Made by a program: the position numbers and the translations under genes. This document shows positions 36,484 to 49,800 of a DNA stretch of 64,000 nt, piece after piece. Positions within the stretch are counted from its first letter, which is position 1; every line of letters begins with the position of its first letter. The notes under the pieces were generated by a model. That model was not told where the DNA came from. It was given only the letters and a program-made list of their open reading frames with translations, and did no database searches. The DNA comes from Narthecium ossifragum (taxonomy: Eukaryota > Streptophyta > Magnoliopsida > Dioscoreales > Nartheciaceae), in NCBI GenBank assembly GCA_963920575.1, contig OY986963.1:2501-66500 (forward strand). Reading direction: 5' to 3'.

Positions 36484-39400
36484 ATGATCTCGTCTCCCTC
36501 ACTCCCGCTGTCGCATTCCATCCTCTCTCCTGACTCTTCTCCCCGCGGGGCTATGCCTTCCTTTTTGGCCACCGCTCTTCCCGGCTTCCTTTTGGCCACT
36601 GCCGGCGGCTGGGATCGCACCCCTCTCAGGTACACGCTCTTCTTTCTCTCTCTCGCTGACATTCTATACGTGTTTTGCCGCCATGCTTTTGCGGATACGA
36701 GGGCAGGGTTCTTCGGGGTGGTTGTCTGGTTCTCGCTGTTTATATGAGGTAGAGGGGGAGAGAGAGGTGGATTTCTACTCTACTCTATCATAGAATTCAT
36801 TTAGATCGCGAGAAAATAGGATGGGATTTAGAGTTTAGAGAGCGAGAGGAAGAGGGCTTAGTGAGGAGCTGTGCTTGCTACCACACCGTTTCTTGTTACG
36901 ATCAGGTGTGATCGTGCACGATGGAACGGGAAGAGGGCGATGAGGCATGGGTTGAGCCGTCCCTCGTCCACGGCTGCCCCCACGCTTTGCAGTCGTTCGC
37001 CGAGGGATCTCCCCTCTGATTCCAACCTCGAGGTCTGTCCCCGCAACGTCCTTCTCATTGGTGCTACTGCTCCCTCCCTAACATTTGAATATGTCGATGC
37101 CGCTGACCTGACACCCTTTTTTCTTGCAATTCTTTATCTCATGCTCTTCTTACGACTGACGGCCTCATTCTCTCAATGGGTCTAAATTTGATATGTAAGC
37201 AGATTCTCAAGAAAGCTAGGGAAAAGTTTGTCCAGGAAGTCGAATCCAACAAAATGGACCAAGAAGTTTCACTTGCGAAGGTATCTTTACCAGATCTTCC
37301 CGCCTTTCCTTCTCTCCAAACTTACTTTTAGTGCTACGTACTAACTGTCATAGATATCTTGAGGAATATTGGAAGGTAAAAGTTGACAATGATGCTATCT
37401 ATTTAAGCTATGTTTTTGTTAAATCATTGTGCTTAGATAAGAAGTTGGATTTCTCATTAAGAAAGCTTCAGAGCAAGAATTTACCCTTTTCTGGGTATTT
37501 TTATTGTTTGCCTGCCACTTTGTGCACTGGTCAAATCTTACTCGCTAAATGATTCTGTCTTAAATTTCCACACGTGCTGTTGAACTTTAACTTGCAAAAA
37601 TGTTGTCTACAGACTTTACTATATGTCGCGGCTGAGGATGACAGTTTTAGGGCTTTCCATCGAGAAATGGATGCAAATGCATTTCTGAATGAAAGGGCAG
37701 ATGTTCCGGCAGCATTTAAGACCCAGCTGGAATCTGTTAATTTGGAGGAAGTTTCTTTATCTGGAAAGACCATATCTGGATGGTTAGATGAGTTGGATTT
37801 GATAGCAGAGGAAGTGAAAGCAAAGTTAACTTCAAGGGATATCGAGCACAACTTGGTGGAAGTGTTGGAGGCTGTGAGTTCTGTTCTTTTTGAATCAAGA
37901 GGCTTCAGAAGATCTGCACTTCGAGATCCAACTCAGTCTTATCTGCACGTTGTACTTAGCTCTGGAGAAAGTTGTGGTATTGTGCTTTTTTTCATACAAG
38001 CCGCGTATCTTGTTTACTGTTGTTCTGACACCTAAGTCTTACATATCAAGCTGAATCTCACTGTGTTAGTTCTTGTTTTTCTGACAGCTATTCTAATTGG
38101 TGTCATCTATATCGAAATCTGCCAAAGACTTGGTGTTCACATAGTCAGTTCTCATGTTAGGAAAGACCTTCTGGTTTGGCCCCAGACTGAGAATTTGGAG
38201 GTAGGCTTCTTTACAAATTGTTCTTTTAGACATTTATCAACTATTTTCCTCGGCAGTAAAGCGTAAAAGCTTTGGCTTGCCGCTTTTGTTATTTTTATTC
38301 AGTTTTTTATGTGTAAGTATCTTGATATCGGACACACTCTATGGTTGGCATCTGGCATTGTCCTACTTCACTACACTTGAGTGGCTTTATGAAATCTTTT
38401 ATTGTTTCATCTTAGCCATCCTTTTAGTACGTGGTTGGCTGGTTAGACTTAGTGACATCACTAAGATTCATCTTTGGTTAAAGTTTACTTGTCTTCTAAT
38501 TTTGCTTCTCGACCACTCACAAAGGTCTCGAAACTGTGCCAACATTGATTGCCTTTTCCAGATGTTAATGTTTTTTCACCTTGAATCATGATCCTTTTAG
38601 AATGGTGTTACACACCCTATCTATCGTTAGGTATATTGCATCTCTTGATCATGATTCGCATATTCGTGCACAATTTTCTCACTATCACAATAGCCTATCC
38701 GCTGTACATGACTATTGAACTTTAACGTGTTGTCTGAAGTCACTGGAATTAAAGTTTGTGTTCTGCAGGAACTATTTAGGGATTTGCCGGGTGGCAGCTT
38801 GTTTGCCAGAATTAATGGAAGACAAGATGAAAAGATGGATCCTCAGAACAGCAAGTCACTGTCAAAGCTAGACATTGCAACTAACAGAGATATCATAGGA
38901 TTTATTTTAGCCAATATGAGTGTAGGTTATAAGAATAGTTCTCAATTAAATGCCTTCTGTATTCATGCTTTGTTGCTTTTGGTATAATCAGTCAGATGTA
39001 TTTTCTCTCTTGCTTATAGAGGCTTTACTGGAAACGTGCTTTAAGGACGAATATTGGGCTGATGTGGACTTCTCCGCTTCAACCAGTTTTGGTTAATGAA
39101 ACTAATAAAAAGGGAGACTGCTTCAAAGTTCCTCTGTTGCGACCCCAGGAGTTGAGGTATTTCGCACTTTCACTTTTCCCTGATCAATCACACACTTTCA
39201 TTATGTATATCTGAAATGCTTGTGTGTAGATTCTGGAGGATGCAAACTACTGAATGGTGATTACTTAATTTAGTAATCATTGTATACACCTTGTTATAAA
39301 TCATTTGGTAAGAGCAATTGTTTTTGTTTTCCTAGTTTACAGTCTACTCATAACAGATGAATTGTTTTCAATTTCGCTTGTCAACTTGCTACTAAAGATT

Positions 39401-42400
39401 GAGTTGTCATTTTATTAGATTTAATTGTTGAAGCAATGAGATGGCACTAATGTTTTGTAATCATTTGTTAACCTCTAATTTCTTTCATCTAAACTTAGGG
39501 ACTTGTTTATTTGAAATATAACAGATGAGCTTACTAAATGCTAGGCAATACAAAGTTTAATTTGAGATTTGTAGACTTGTTCTTAAAAAGTAGTTCGCAT
39601 TAATGTTATGGTGTTTGGCAATTTTAATCGGCTAGAAGGTTTAGATGGCTTTCATAGATCCTACAAAACAGACACGTGAAATCATGTGCATAAATATCTT
39701 GGATGCGTGGAAAAATTGTGGTCTTCTTGATGATAGGCCGATTACATACTTATGTGCGGCTCTTTCTCTAATACTATTGCTGATGTTTGGTTCACTGATG
39801 AAAATACATTGTCATACTGCCCATGGACCATGTTCGTGCCTGCACATGTTGAAATTCTTTTGAGCTCAGGTTGGGTCGGACCTATTTTACCCCAAAACCG
39901 AATGTGTCTGGGCTAGGTCTGAACTTTTGAGCCCAAGACTGACATAAACCCCTATGGGCCACATAATCAGGTGGGTACTGGGTGTCACGGGGCAAAAGGG
40001 TAGATAACCGTTGCCCAGTGATGGTGCTAAGAGACCCCCTCGTCGAGCCCGCACACCGTTGCCGCGCGCCCTGCAAGCCACTTGTGCTCCGCTCGCGCGT
40101 CGTCTGCGCGCCGTTTGTGCACTCTGTCTGGCAGTCCGACTGCCTCTTGACCTGCCATCTTTTTTGTCTTGCACACACACAAGACTCATACGAATTTGGG
40201 TAAGGGATGAGATCCCAACTCCTTTATTGACTAGTGATTACAAGAGCATTCTTCTCTCGCCCCCAACCCTTTGGAGTACAATCATTCTCAATACAAGAAT
40301 CTCTCAACCCAAAACCTTAAAAGAATCACCCAATTCTTCTACCCCGCTGCTTCCTGCCCATGAATCGGCCAGCCTTCTTCAGCTCTTTTTGAACTACCTC
40401 ACGATCTCTCAATCCCTTTGGATTTTCAATCTGTGAGTTTGCCCATAACCCCGATGTCCCCACATCTAGCCGGTCTCCTTATATAGAGGAGAGTCCACGA
40501 CTTGCTCCAACAAGTTAAGTTCCTTAGTCCAACCCCAAGTTCTAGGTTTCATGCTTATCCAAACATGCAATCAACCAATTACAAAGCTTCCTAACCTATT
40601 TGGACTCTTACATCAGTTAAGACTTGCCAAAGATGATTGTTTGCTTAAATCAATCGCACTTTGGCTTAGTGAGTCATGTACAACTTCCCCCGTGTCATAT
40701 TTTATATTTGTTGTGTCATATTCCTAACTGCTTTTCGCAAAGTGAGTCGAGTCTTAGTCCAACTAGAACTCCCGCACAACTAGGACTTTCTCCCTGGCAA
40801 AACCTTCCTTTCCTGCGTCAAGTCCCTCCACGATCCCAATCCAACTGGAATTAGGACTTTTGCACGGCTGGTTTGCTCTAGCTGGCCAACCGCGTCGCGC
40901 ATGGGCATTCCAAGTCCTGGTCCGACTCGGACTTGGCCGCTTGGCCGCGTCGTGCGCGCGCATGGCCTGCGCGCCTTCCTAGGTTGCCTTGGTGCGTGTC
41001 ACGCTCGCTTGCCTCGTCGCATGGCGCGTCGTACTTCATCTTGGCTCGGGTTGTCGTGTCATCTTCGAAATCCGCCGCGTCTTGCCATGCCGCATCGCGT
41101 CGTGTCGCATCCTGTTGTGCGCCAAACTCTTTTGGCGCGTGCATATTGCTTGTGCGCCTCCCCAGTTGTCTCGCCGCGTGTCTTGCTCGATAGGATCTCT
41201 TCATGGCTCGCCAAGTTTTGCTTTGGCTCGGACCGCCGTGCCATTTTCAACTTTCACCATGCCATCTTTAAAATCCCTCGTGTCATGGTTGTGTTATGGA
41301 CTCTAGCCTCTAACAAACCTCCCCCACCAAAAGAATCTGACGTCCTCGTCGGAGTGTAGGACATCCAGATCCCATGACCATTTGCCGCACACCTTGCAGC
41401 AAAGCGCTCCGTCCTTGGCGGAGTTATTGCAGAACTTGGATTGGGCTGACATAGGCCTGACCCTCGCCGGAGTCTTCCTCGTCTTCGGCCACCATCGCGT
41501 TCAGCTTCCCTCCTTGAGCACTCCCTTGCCCGATGCGGTCCGTCGCATATGAAGCAGCCCGATGACGACTTGACACCTTTGCCTTGAGGTCTCATCGTAG
41601 CCCGTGCTTCATCCTCCCTTGCGTGCTCTTGCACCTTCGCCTTACCCTTATCTGTCGACTTGGGCGGCCGACTGACTCCTTCAGTTGGCCATTTTGCGCG
41701 GAAATCCACCAAGGTCTTTGCAGCTGCTATTGCTGCAGAAAGATCCGCAACACCCTGTCTTCGCACCTCCGACTGCGCCTATGCTTGAAACCCTGCAAGA
41801 AAATTAAAGAGCATGTCCTCCTTCGACATGTTCTTGATGCTCAACATCAACGAATTAAACTCTTTCACATAGTCTTGAACTGGCCCCGTTTGCTTCAAGG
41901 AACGGAGAGCTTCTCTTGCAACCCAGGCCGTGTTGCAAGGCAAGAACTGGCCCCGCAATTCCTTGCAGAGCTCCTCCCACGTCTTGATGCCAGGCCTACC
42001 CGTGACTCTATCATCCTCCAACCTAGTCCGCCACCATAACTTGGCATCTCCAACCAAGTACATCGCCGCCACCGTCAACTTCTCTGAAGTCACCCCCACG
42101 GCTGTGAAGTACTGGTCCATGTCTCACAAGAAGTTCTCCAACTCGTTTCGAACACCGTCAAAAGGTTTTGGATTAGGAACCTTTCCGCGCTTTGATTGAT
42201 CAACGACCCCTCCGTTGCGAATCGCACGTTTGAGGACCATCGGCTCGTCCTCAAGTCGATCCGTGATTTGCTCGACAATAGTGCCCAGAGTCCTTGAAGT
42301 CTTCGCCACTTCTCGGATCATTCTGTCGAACTCTCTGTCACGCGCCTCAATCAACTCCTTCAACTCCCGCAACTCCTCCTTGCGAGTTGTAAGTGTTGCC

Positions 42401-44761
42401 TTCATCTCCTCCAAACGAGCGAAGACTGAAGTCGACGCCCCATCCGCTGGCTGCCCCACCAACGCGATCAGTGGTGGCAAGCGATCAGCACCTCCTTCAC
42501 TCTGCGATCCTTCGCTGCTTGCCATGGCACAACCTTGCCAAAGCTCGCGCAAAACCTTGTGCCAAATCTGGCTCCGATGCCAATTGTCACGGGGCAAAAG
42601 GGTAGATAAATTTTTGCCTTACCGTTGCCCAGTGATGGCGCCAAGAGACCCCCCTCGTCGAGCCCGCACACCGACGCCGCGTGCCCTGCACCCCGCTTGC
42701 GCGTCGTCTGCGCGCCGTTTGTGCACCGCTTGTACACTCCGTATGGTAGTTCAACTGCCTCTTGACCAACCCTCATTTTTGTCTTGCACACACACAAGAT
42801 TCACACGAATTTCGGTAAGGGATGAGATCTCAACTCCTTTATTGACTAGTGATTACAAGAGCACTCTTCTCTCGCCCCCAATCCTTTGGTGTGCAATCAC
42901 TCAATACAAGAAGCTTTCAACCCAAAACCCTAAAAGAACCACCAAATTCTTCTACCTCACGATCTGTCAATCTCTCTGGATTTTCAATCCGTGAGTTTGC
43001 CCATAACCCCGATGTACCCACATCTAGTCGGCCTTCTCCTTATATAGAGGAGAGTCACTTGCTCCAACAAGTCAAGTTTCCTAGTCCAACCCCAAGTCCT
43101 AGGCTTTATGTTTATCCAAACATGCAATCGGCCAATTACAAAGCTTCATAACCTATTTGGACTCTTACATTCAGTTAAGGCTTGCCAAAGATGGTTGTTT
43201 GCATCGCACTTTGGTTCGAAATAGGATTCCTATTTTCGCGAGCCATGTACAACTTCCCCCGTGCCATATTTCATATTTGTTATGTCATCTTATGCTGGAG
43301 ACCTAGGCCAAGTGGAATTATGACATTTGCACGCTCAGTTTGGCCTCCATGGCCTAATTGCCTTTCGCCGGGCGAGTCGAGTCCTACTCCAACTTGAACT
43401 CCTGCACAACTAGGACTTTCTCCATGCCAAAACCTTCATTTGCCGCGTCAAGTCCCTCCACGATCCCAATCCAATTGGAACTAAGACTTTTGCACGGTTG
43501 GTTTGCTCCAGCTTGCCAACCGCGTCGCGCCTGGGCATTCCGAGTCCTAGTTCGACTCGGACTTGGCTGCCTGGCTGCGTCGGGCATGCATGCCCCGCTC
43601 GCCTTCATGGGTTGCCTTGGCGCGCGTCACGCTCGTTTGCCTCGTCGCATGGCGCGTCGTACTTCGTCTTGGTTTGGGCCGCCGTGCCATCTTCGAAATC
43701 CGCCGCGTCCTGTCATGCCACATCGCGTCGTGCCGCATTCGGTCGTGCCATGCCGCGCGTCCCGCTCGATAGGATCCTTTCATGGCTCGTCAAATTCTGG
43801 TTTGGCTCGGACCGCCGTGTCATTTTTAACTTTCGCCGCACCATCTTCAAGATCTCTCGTGCCATGGTCGTGTCATGGGCTCCAGCCCCTGACACTGGGC
43901 CAGTATATGGCTTAGGGTCTTGAACTGTTTGGGAACTTGGCCTTGGCCTCCTAGATCAGTTGTTGCCACCGGCAAATTCCCTACATACTGGCTTCTACAA
44001 AATTAGCGAATCTATGCCCGCATTCGTATTTGTCATTAATGGATCTATGCCAACATTCGTGTCGTAAGCCACACCTGCTTTTTTGCAGTATGATTGTCCA
44101 AATTCTCCACCATAATAAGTTGCTGCCACCAAGGTTTGCACTTGTGATTTTCAATACTTAATGAACTTAAGCGTAAGGATACATCACAATGAAAGTTAAA
44201 ACATTGCTCCTCATAGCGTGTGAAGGATTAAAGGATACATGAATGATGAAATTAGATAGGAAGAAATTGAATTGTTTGGTGCTATGGGCATGACTGGTAT
44301 TCCATATGTAATATCTGCTGTTCTGATTAGTGGATGTTGTTCTGATAGCGGATGTACTGCATTCAACGGAAACTGCAAGTAGTCTCATTAGGAGTTGAAT
44401 TTCCAGGTTGGCTATCATGGCATCAGAAAGACTGTTGATTCTCCAGCCTCATAATTGGTCTGTGATGAGAGACCTTGGCATGCTTCTTTACTTCAACCAG
44501 TACGCCTATTAGCCCTTCAAAATACTGTATTTGCTTCTGCCTTAATGTCTCCAGAGCTTATTCCTGTTATATAATGTAATGATGTGATGATACAGGAGAT
44601 ACGTAGAAGCAATCCGTGAACTAAGCATCTGTATGGCCGGTGCACCAGCGGAGGATGTAGCTCTTATTGAACCATTTATCCAGAAATTGCATTTGCTGCG
44701 GGTTTTATCGAAACCGTCCTGTAACATGATGGAGCAAGCTGGGCCTCTTACGGTTTCTTGA
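36484..44761 (+). CDS. SirB1/transglutaminase-like TPR protein, probably organelle-targeted
   Basis: The family (SirB1 N-terminal or Transglut_core2 domain followed by a TPR region) has no settled plant function. Exons: 36484-36629, 36906-37032, 37203-37280, 37613-37976, 38088-38200, 38769-38921, 39020-39156, 44407-44499, 44596-44761; the joined frame is open, 458 residues. The N-terminus is rich in Ser, Pro and Arg, like a plastid or mitochondrial transit peptide. Characteristic blocks are ILKKAREKFVQEVES, LLYVAAEDDSFRAFHREMDA, SYLHVVLSSGESCAILIGVI, VWPQTENLEELFR, IATNRDIIGFILANMS and, in the last two exons, LAIMASERLLILQPHNW and RYVEAIRELSICM, the TPR part. The conserved family Cys (in GESC) is present. 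A shorter start at 36940 (31-codon first exon) is possible if the 36629/36906 splice is not used. The 5.25 kb sixth... last large intron (39157-44406) holds a retrotransposon yet both splice sites are intact. Confidence 0.88.
39983..41315 (-). repeat. 3' LTR of the gag-only retrotransposon
   Basis: Downstream LTR relative to the element's - strand orientation, because the polypurine tract abuts its 41315 edge. It shares long blocks with the other copy, including GAGACCCCCCTCGTCGAGCC-like and GGTTTGCTC(T/C)AGCT words. Confidence 0.9.
41316..42525 (-). pseudogene. Retrotransposon Gag with two in-frame stops
   Basis: Starting at an ATG at 42525 (MASSEGSQSEGG), one - strand frame runs to the far LTR with only two stops: TGA after the ENFL block (about 42121) and TAG after the FLAGFQA block (about 41767). 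It contains a Lys/Glu-rich segment, the Gag capsid signature YLVGDAKLWWRTRL with WEELCKELRGQFLP and VQDYVKEFNSLM, and a zinc knuckle CFICDGPHRAREC (CX2CX3HX4C, 41518-41556). Gag forms the particle that packages element RNA. Absence of frameshifts, despite two nonsense codons, suggests the frame was kept under use until recently in its history. Confidence 0.85.
42585..43894 (-). repeat. 5' LTR of the gag-only retrotransposon
   Basis: Upstream LTR relative to the element's - strand orientation, because the primer binding site abuts its 42585 edge. It is 23 bp shorter than its partner. A TATATAGAGGAGAGTC word at about 43037 (mirrored in the other LTR at about 40480) is repeat content and not assigned as a promoter. 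Confidence 0.9.
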
Positions 44762-45445
44762 TTTGTTTCCACTGTTGAATTCTGAATTCGGCTGATAAAA
44801 GTCTATTGTGTGGTTAGTGTGTAGTTCTGTTTTTGCTCTATTGTAACCCTGCCGTAGCCTACTTTGAGCTCAATTTCTCGAAAAAAAAGCTGATAAAAGT
44901 CTGTTGTACTCATTGTAGAACATCACTTGGCTTCTATCAACTTGGGGGTGACTAGGTCTGTGTCTCTGTTGGTTAACTTCAGGCATCGACTTAAATGTTG
45001 CTGAAAAACTACTCCCGATTTCCGACTCCATCTGCATTTTAACCGACGATACTGGATAAGTATCATTTTCATTGCGTGGCACTGTGGCAGTACTTTGACT
45101 ATAAGAACGATTTTCTATCCGTGGCATTCTATTATAAAGGGAAGTAGTTTCTTGAGCCTGTAGCTGCTGTCTATTGGTTAACTAATGCAGTGCAGATGGA
45201 ATATGCCGGGGGAATGGATTGGAGCTTGCCAGCTTGGAGAGGGACTACGATGGATTCTCTAGTCTAAAATGGTTTCAATTGCTGTAACTAATGTATAAGA
45301 TGGGAGCCATTCGCTCACCACAGAACACTACTATATTTTTATATATGAACGTGCCACGCACGTGATCGACGGGAGGGGTAGTCCGGACTACGGAGTCCGG
45401 CTCCCTCCACATTTACGAATGCCGCCGCCGCCACCACCCATGGGC

Positions 45446-46725
45446 AGCATAGGTAGGGGTGGCAATCCGGGTCATGACCCGTGAACCCGACCCGACCCGC
45501 GATAAACGGGTTTGGGTTTGGTATAAACGGGTTCGGGTCATAAATGGGTCGACCCGTTAACTTTATAAGGGTTAATGTTAGGCACTTAAATAGTAGCCCA
45601 GCCCAAAAGCCCTTCCTGGCTGAGCTGTGTTCAAATAGATTCCACGCAGCCCGAGGCCCAATTAATTCCAACTCCCACGCTCGGTCTGCGCCGTCTGATG
45701 GGCTAGATGGACGGACGGATGGGTGTCTAACTGCCACCAAATTCCAAGACGCCTCTCTCACCTCGCCTCGCCTCTCTGCTCCCCCACCGACCTAACACCC
45801 GATCTCCCTCTCACCTCGCCCAACGGCCGGCGGCCGCCCGATCTCCCTCTCACCTCGCCCAGCGACCTATGAGTACCCCCAGCGGCCGGCGGCCGCCCGA
45901 TCTCCCACCTCGCCTCGCCTCTCTGCTCCCCCACCGACCTAACACCCGATCTCCCTCTCACCTCGCCCAGCGACCTATGAGTACCCCCAGCGGTCGGCGC
46001 CCGCCCGATCTCCCTCTCCCTCCACTCCTCTCACCTCCCTTGCCTCTCCGCTCCCCCACCGACCTAACACCCGATCTCCCTCTCACCTCGCCCAGCGACC
46101 TATGAGTACCCCCAGCGGCCGGCGCCCGCCCGATCTCCCTCTCCCTCCACTCCTCTCACCTCCCTTGCCTCTCCGCTCCCCCACCGGCCGCCCGATCTCC
46201 CTCTCCCTCCACTCCTCTCACCCTCTCCTCCTCCCTTGCCTCTCTGATCCCCCCCGGCTCCCCGACGTCACTCAGCGCCGACCACGACCGCCATCGACCA
46301 CGAAGCCCCACTGCCATCCATGACTCAGATCCGGCAAGATCCAGCCAGATCCGGCTAGATTCAGCCAGATCCGGGCAAATCCGGCTGTTTCCGGGTCCGA
46401 TCCGGCCCGATCCAGCCAGATCTGGCCGGGAAAGCCAGATCTGGCCAGGAAATCAGGCCGTTTCACGGCCAGATCCGGCCGCCGGCGCCGCCTCTCCCTC
46501 CTGGGCCGTGGCGGGTCAACCCGAACCCGACCCGACCCGTTTAATAAACGGGTTAGGCGGGTCGGGTCGGGTTGACCCGTTTATAAACGGGTCGGGTTCG
46601 GGTTTGATGAACATGACCCGTTTAATAAACGGGTCGGGTTTGGGTTTGACTTTTTTTAAATGGGTCAGGACGGGTCTTGACCCGAACCCGACCCGTGAAC
46701 CCGAATTGCCACCCCTAAGCATAGG
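45446..46725. mobile_element. hAT-type element (family B) inserted just upstream of RUS1
   Basis: The element occupies 45454-46717 (1264 bp), starting TAGGGGTGGCAATCCGGG and ending CCGAATTGCCACCCCTA, with extended inverted subterminal arrays of ACCCGACCCG and AACGGGTCGGGT. Perfect 8-bp duplications AGCATAGG flank it (45446-45453, 46718-46725), which defines a hAT insertion. The interior is a GC-rich tandem array built on ATGAGTACCCCCAGCGG followed by CGGCGCCCGCCCGATCTCCC-like words (copies starting near 45869, 45977 and 46102). No transposase was seen. Confidence 0.92.
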
Positions 46726-46814
46726 TCTGTTATGAAAAAAACGCCAGCCGGCTTTGGCGTTTGGTGGAAGTGGTGGACGATACAATAGTAGGGTGTTTCA
46801 TCTGTCGGGCCCAA

Positions 46815-49800
46815 ATGGCAATGGGTATTCTTCTGATGCCGCTTCCCTCTTCTACTACTTCCTGTCGCGGAGCCAACCCGCCTTTGTTCTCCTCCTTGGA
46901 GACGCGAAGAACCCCTTCCCGCCTCTGCCTCCTCTGTCGTTCCATACGCCGCGCCGACACGCAGCGATACTCCCGACTCCCATCGGCATCCCTTCCCTCA
47001 CCTCCGCCTCAAGTCGGAGGCGTCGGCGGTGCCGATGGTAATAACAGTGGCCGCGGTAATAACAATAATAACAACAAGGGGTTGTCGAGGTGGAACTGGA
47101 ACCCCTTTGAACCGGACGATGGCTGCTTCTCCGCCTCCCCTTTCCCTTTCCCATTCCTTCTTAACGCCGACCGGGTCTCTGCCTCCTCTGACGCCGTCGC
47201 GCTCTTCCTCCTCCTCTCGTCCACGCTCTCTTGCCTCTTCTGCCTCCCGCTCCTTCCCTCCCCGGCCCTCGCCAGGTCCATCTGGGAAGTGAAGGGGGGC
47301 CACTGGACGAGGCTCGTTCCCGATCCGACTGCCGGGGCCGAGTCCTTCGTCGTAGAACGCCACGACGGGAGGCACAATGTCCGCGGGAAGTCCTATCTCC
47401 ATCTGGAGTTGGAATCTTGCTTGCGGGGATGTAGGGATCTCTTCCTGAGGCTGATGCTGCCAGAGGGATATCCTCACAGTGTCAGTAACGATTACCTAGA
47501 GTATTCTCTCTGGAGAGGAGTTCAGGGCGTCGCCAGCCAGATCAGCGGCGTCCTCTCCACCCAGGTTCGTCCCTCGCTGAGCTCCCTTACTCGCTGTTTG
47601 TTAGATATAGCAAGTTCGTCTCTGTGCTTTCTTTGTGGACTATGCTGTGGCATGATCACCTGATTACTCTTCCAAACCTTCATCATTCAATTTAACGTAG
47701 AATAATGCGACCATAAGGGTTTGGTCCTATAGCATGCATAAACCTCACCGGTAGGTTTCCGTGATAAGGATTGTGGATACTTGGAGTATGTCCTTCAAAT
47801 CACCTGATTACTTTTCCAAACCTTCATCATTCAATGTAACCTAGACTAATGTGACCATAAGGGTTTGATCCTATCGCATGCATAAACCTTACCGGTAGGT
47901 TTCCATGATAAGTATTGTGGAAACTTTGGAGTATGTCCTTCAAAATTGCACGACGTGTGGTTTTACTTTGTGGATGTCATGTCTGAACATTCATGTACCA
48001 CCCATTGCTGAGCGTTTATAATAATAGTAAAGCAGAATGTGCAAGAAGTGAGGGATGGCTAGAGACCCCTTTGGATACGCTACAGGCCCAGGCTTCTTAT
48101 ATTCACATAGTAATGCAAAGCTGGGAAGATTTTCCAGATTTCTCGAGTCCAACTTATAACTAGGCACATCCTCACACCTACGGTCCACACAAAATTTGCA
48201 ACACAGAAACACTGGCTCAGCGTCCTATCATGCGATCTACAATAGTCGATCCTGCATCATTATATTAGCGTTCGGATAGTTATCTCCCCAAAAACAGGAT
48301 ATAATTGCATGAAGTTGAGTCAATCCGTAAAGCTGTGACAACATTGAGCTTGTCAAGGCCTTTTCACTGATTACATGGAAGAGTAATCCAGTTGTCCACT
48401 AGTACAGTAATTGTGCTGTTATTCAGCCCTTGCATTGTACATACTGATAGTATTATTGATTTCTAAAGCCGATGATCTTCCTTTTAACATTCATCACCGA
48501 TTACAACCAGCATAGTTGTTTCTGTTCTGTGAAAATTGACTTTCTTTCCTGTGAATTCGGAATAAATGTTCTTTTCTCTTCACATTGTTTCTTGTCTTAC
48601 ATGGTTTGTCGTTCTTTCTTTGTTAGGCTTTACTGTATGCAATAGGATTGGGAAAAGGTGCAATTCCAACTGCTGCTGCTGTGAATTGGGTTCTTAAGGA
48701 TGGAATCGGGTATCTCAGCAAAATACTGTTATCGAAATTTGGTCGTCATTTTGATGTCAATCCTAAGGGATGGAGACTGTTTGCAGATTTCTTGGAAAAT
48801 GCAGCCTATGGGATGGAGATTTTGACTCCAGCTTTTCCTCATCATTTTGTCTTGATTGGGGCTGCTGCTGGGGCTGGTCGTTCTGCAGCTGCTTTGATAC
48901 AGGTATTGCTGGAATTTTGAAATATCTGATGCTTTCCTTACTATCCCACCTTGTTCTGTTCCTATCCTCCTTCTGACTTAGTTCGACTCGTGATATTTTT
49001 CTCCCTAAGGTCCTCTTACTTGACACGGGGCTGGCTTTTTCACCTTTGCCAATATTTCCTGTGAAGGACTGCATATTTTTAGCTGTCTGTACCATGTCCT
49101 TCCTGACAACTTCCATCCATCCAATTCAGGCCCTCCTCTCTGTGTTACAAGACAAATTTGATCTTTTCTACTGGATCCTCATCTTAGTCATGTTGCACAT
49201 GCGCAAACCATCTCAAGCAGTTATTCATGCCGCATATTGAACCATCATATATCGAGATTGTAGCTCATATATGCATTTATCTGCTTGCTAGTATGCTCAT
49301 GCACTTCTGCAAATCCTTGGTCTCTGCTGGTACCCAGCTCCATTATAGCCGTATTGTGAATTTGCCTAATGTTCTGACACTAAGCGAGCTTTTTATCAGC
49401 TCCAAAAATTAAACATTACTATCGATGTGTAACTTATCACTGATATTGTGTTCGACTGAAGTCAGCTTGATATGGTTCTCTTCCTTTGCTTCTTTGAATT
49501 CTTTCGCTGATTCGGCAGTATAATATAGTCTTTGAGATGATTTAATCCAATTGTCCGACTTTCAAATCATAGAAAGTGCTTTGCATGTTGTGCTAATCTT
49601 TGTTTGCCTTAACTACAAGTAGCTGTCTATAGGTATTCTGTTATTCATGTGTATTAATCATGGTTTAAAGTTTTAGCTTCACATCTAAAGTTCTGTGTTA
49701 CATTTTTCACAGGCTGCTACAAGGAGCTGCTTTTTTGCAGGTTTTGCTATACAGAGGAACTCTGCAGAGGTAAGACACGAATGTCTAAAAATTAATGCGT

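Larger units (their letters stand above)
39978..43899 (-). mobile_element. Complete gag-only LTR retrotransposon (TR-GAG-like)
   Basis: Two LTRs at 39983-41315 (1333 bp) and 42585-43894 (1310 bp) both start TGTCACGGGGCAAAAGGG and end in ACA, and the element is flanked by the perfect 5-bp duplication CTGGG (39978-39982 and 43895-43899). It lies on the - strand. Next to the 42585 LTR, the - strand reads TTGGCATCGGAGCCAGA, an initiator tRNA-Met primer binding site with about two changes. Next to the 41315 LTR it reads TTTTGGTGGGGGAGGTT, a polypurine tract. Only 1269 bp separate the LTRs, enough for Gag but not Pol, so it must borrow enzymes from another Ty3/gypsy element. The LTRs differ by many substitutions and small indels, so it is not a recent insertion. 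Confidence 0.93.

Noticed and set aside
36345..36662. 105-codon - strand frame rich in Arg and Gly
   Set aside because: It overlaps, in antisense, the likely first exon of the SirB1-like gene. GC-rich antisense frames are expected there and no family match was seen.
40011..43923. Several 100-250-codon + strand frames
   Set aside because: They lie in the LTRs or opposite the - strand Gag of a retrotransposon and show no conserved domain.
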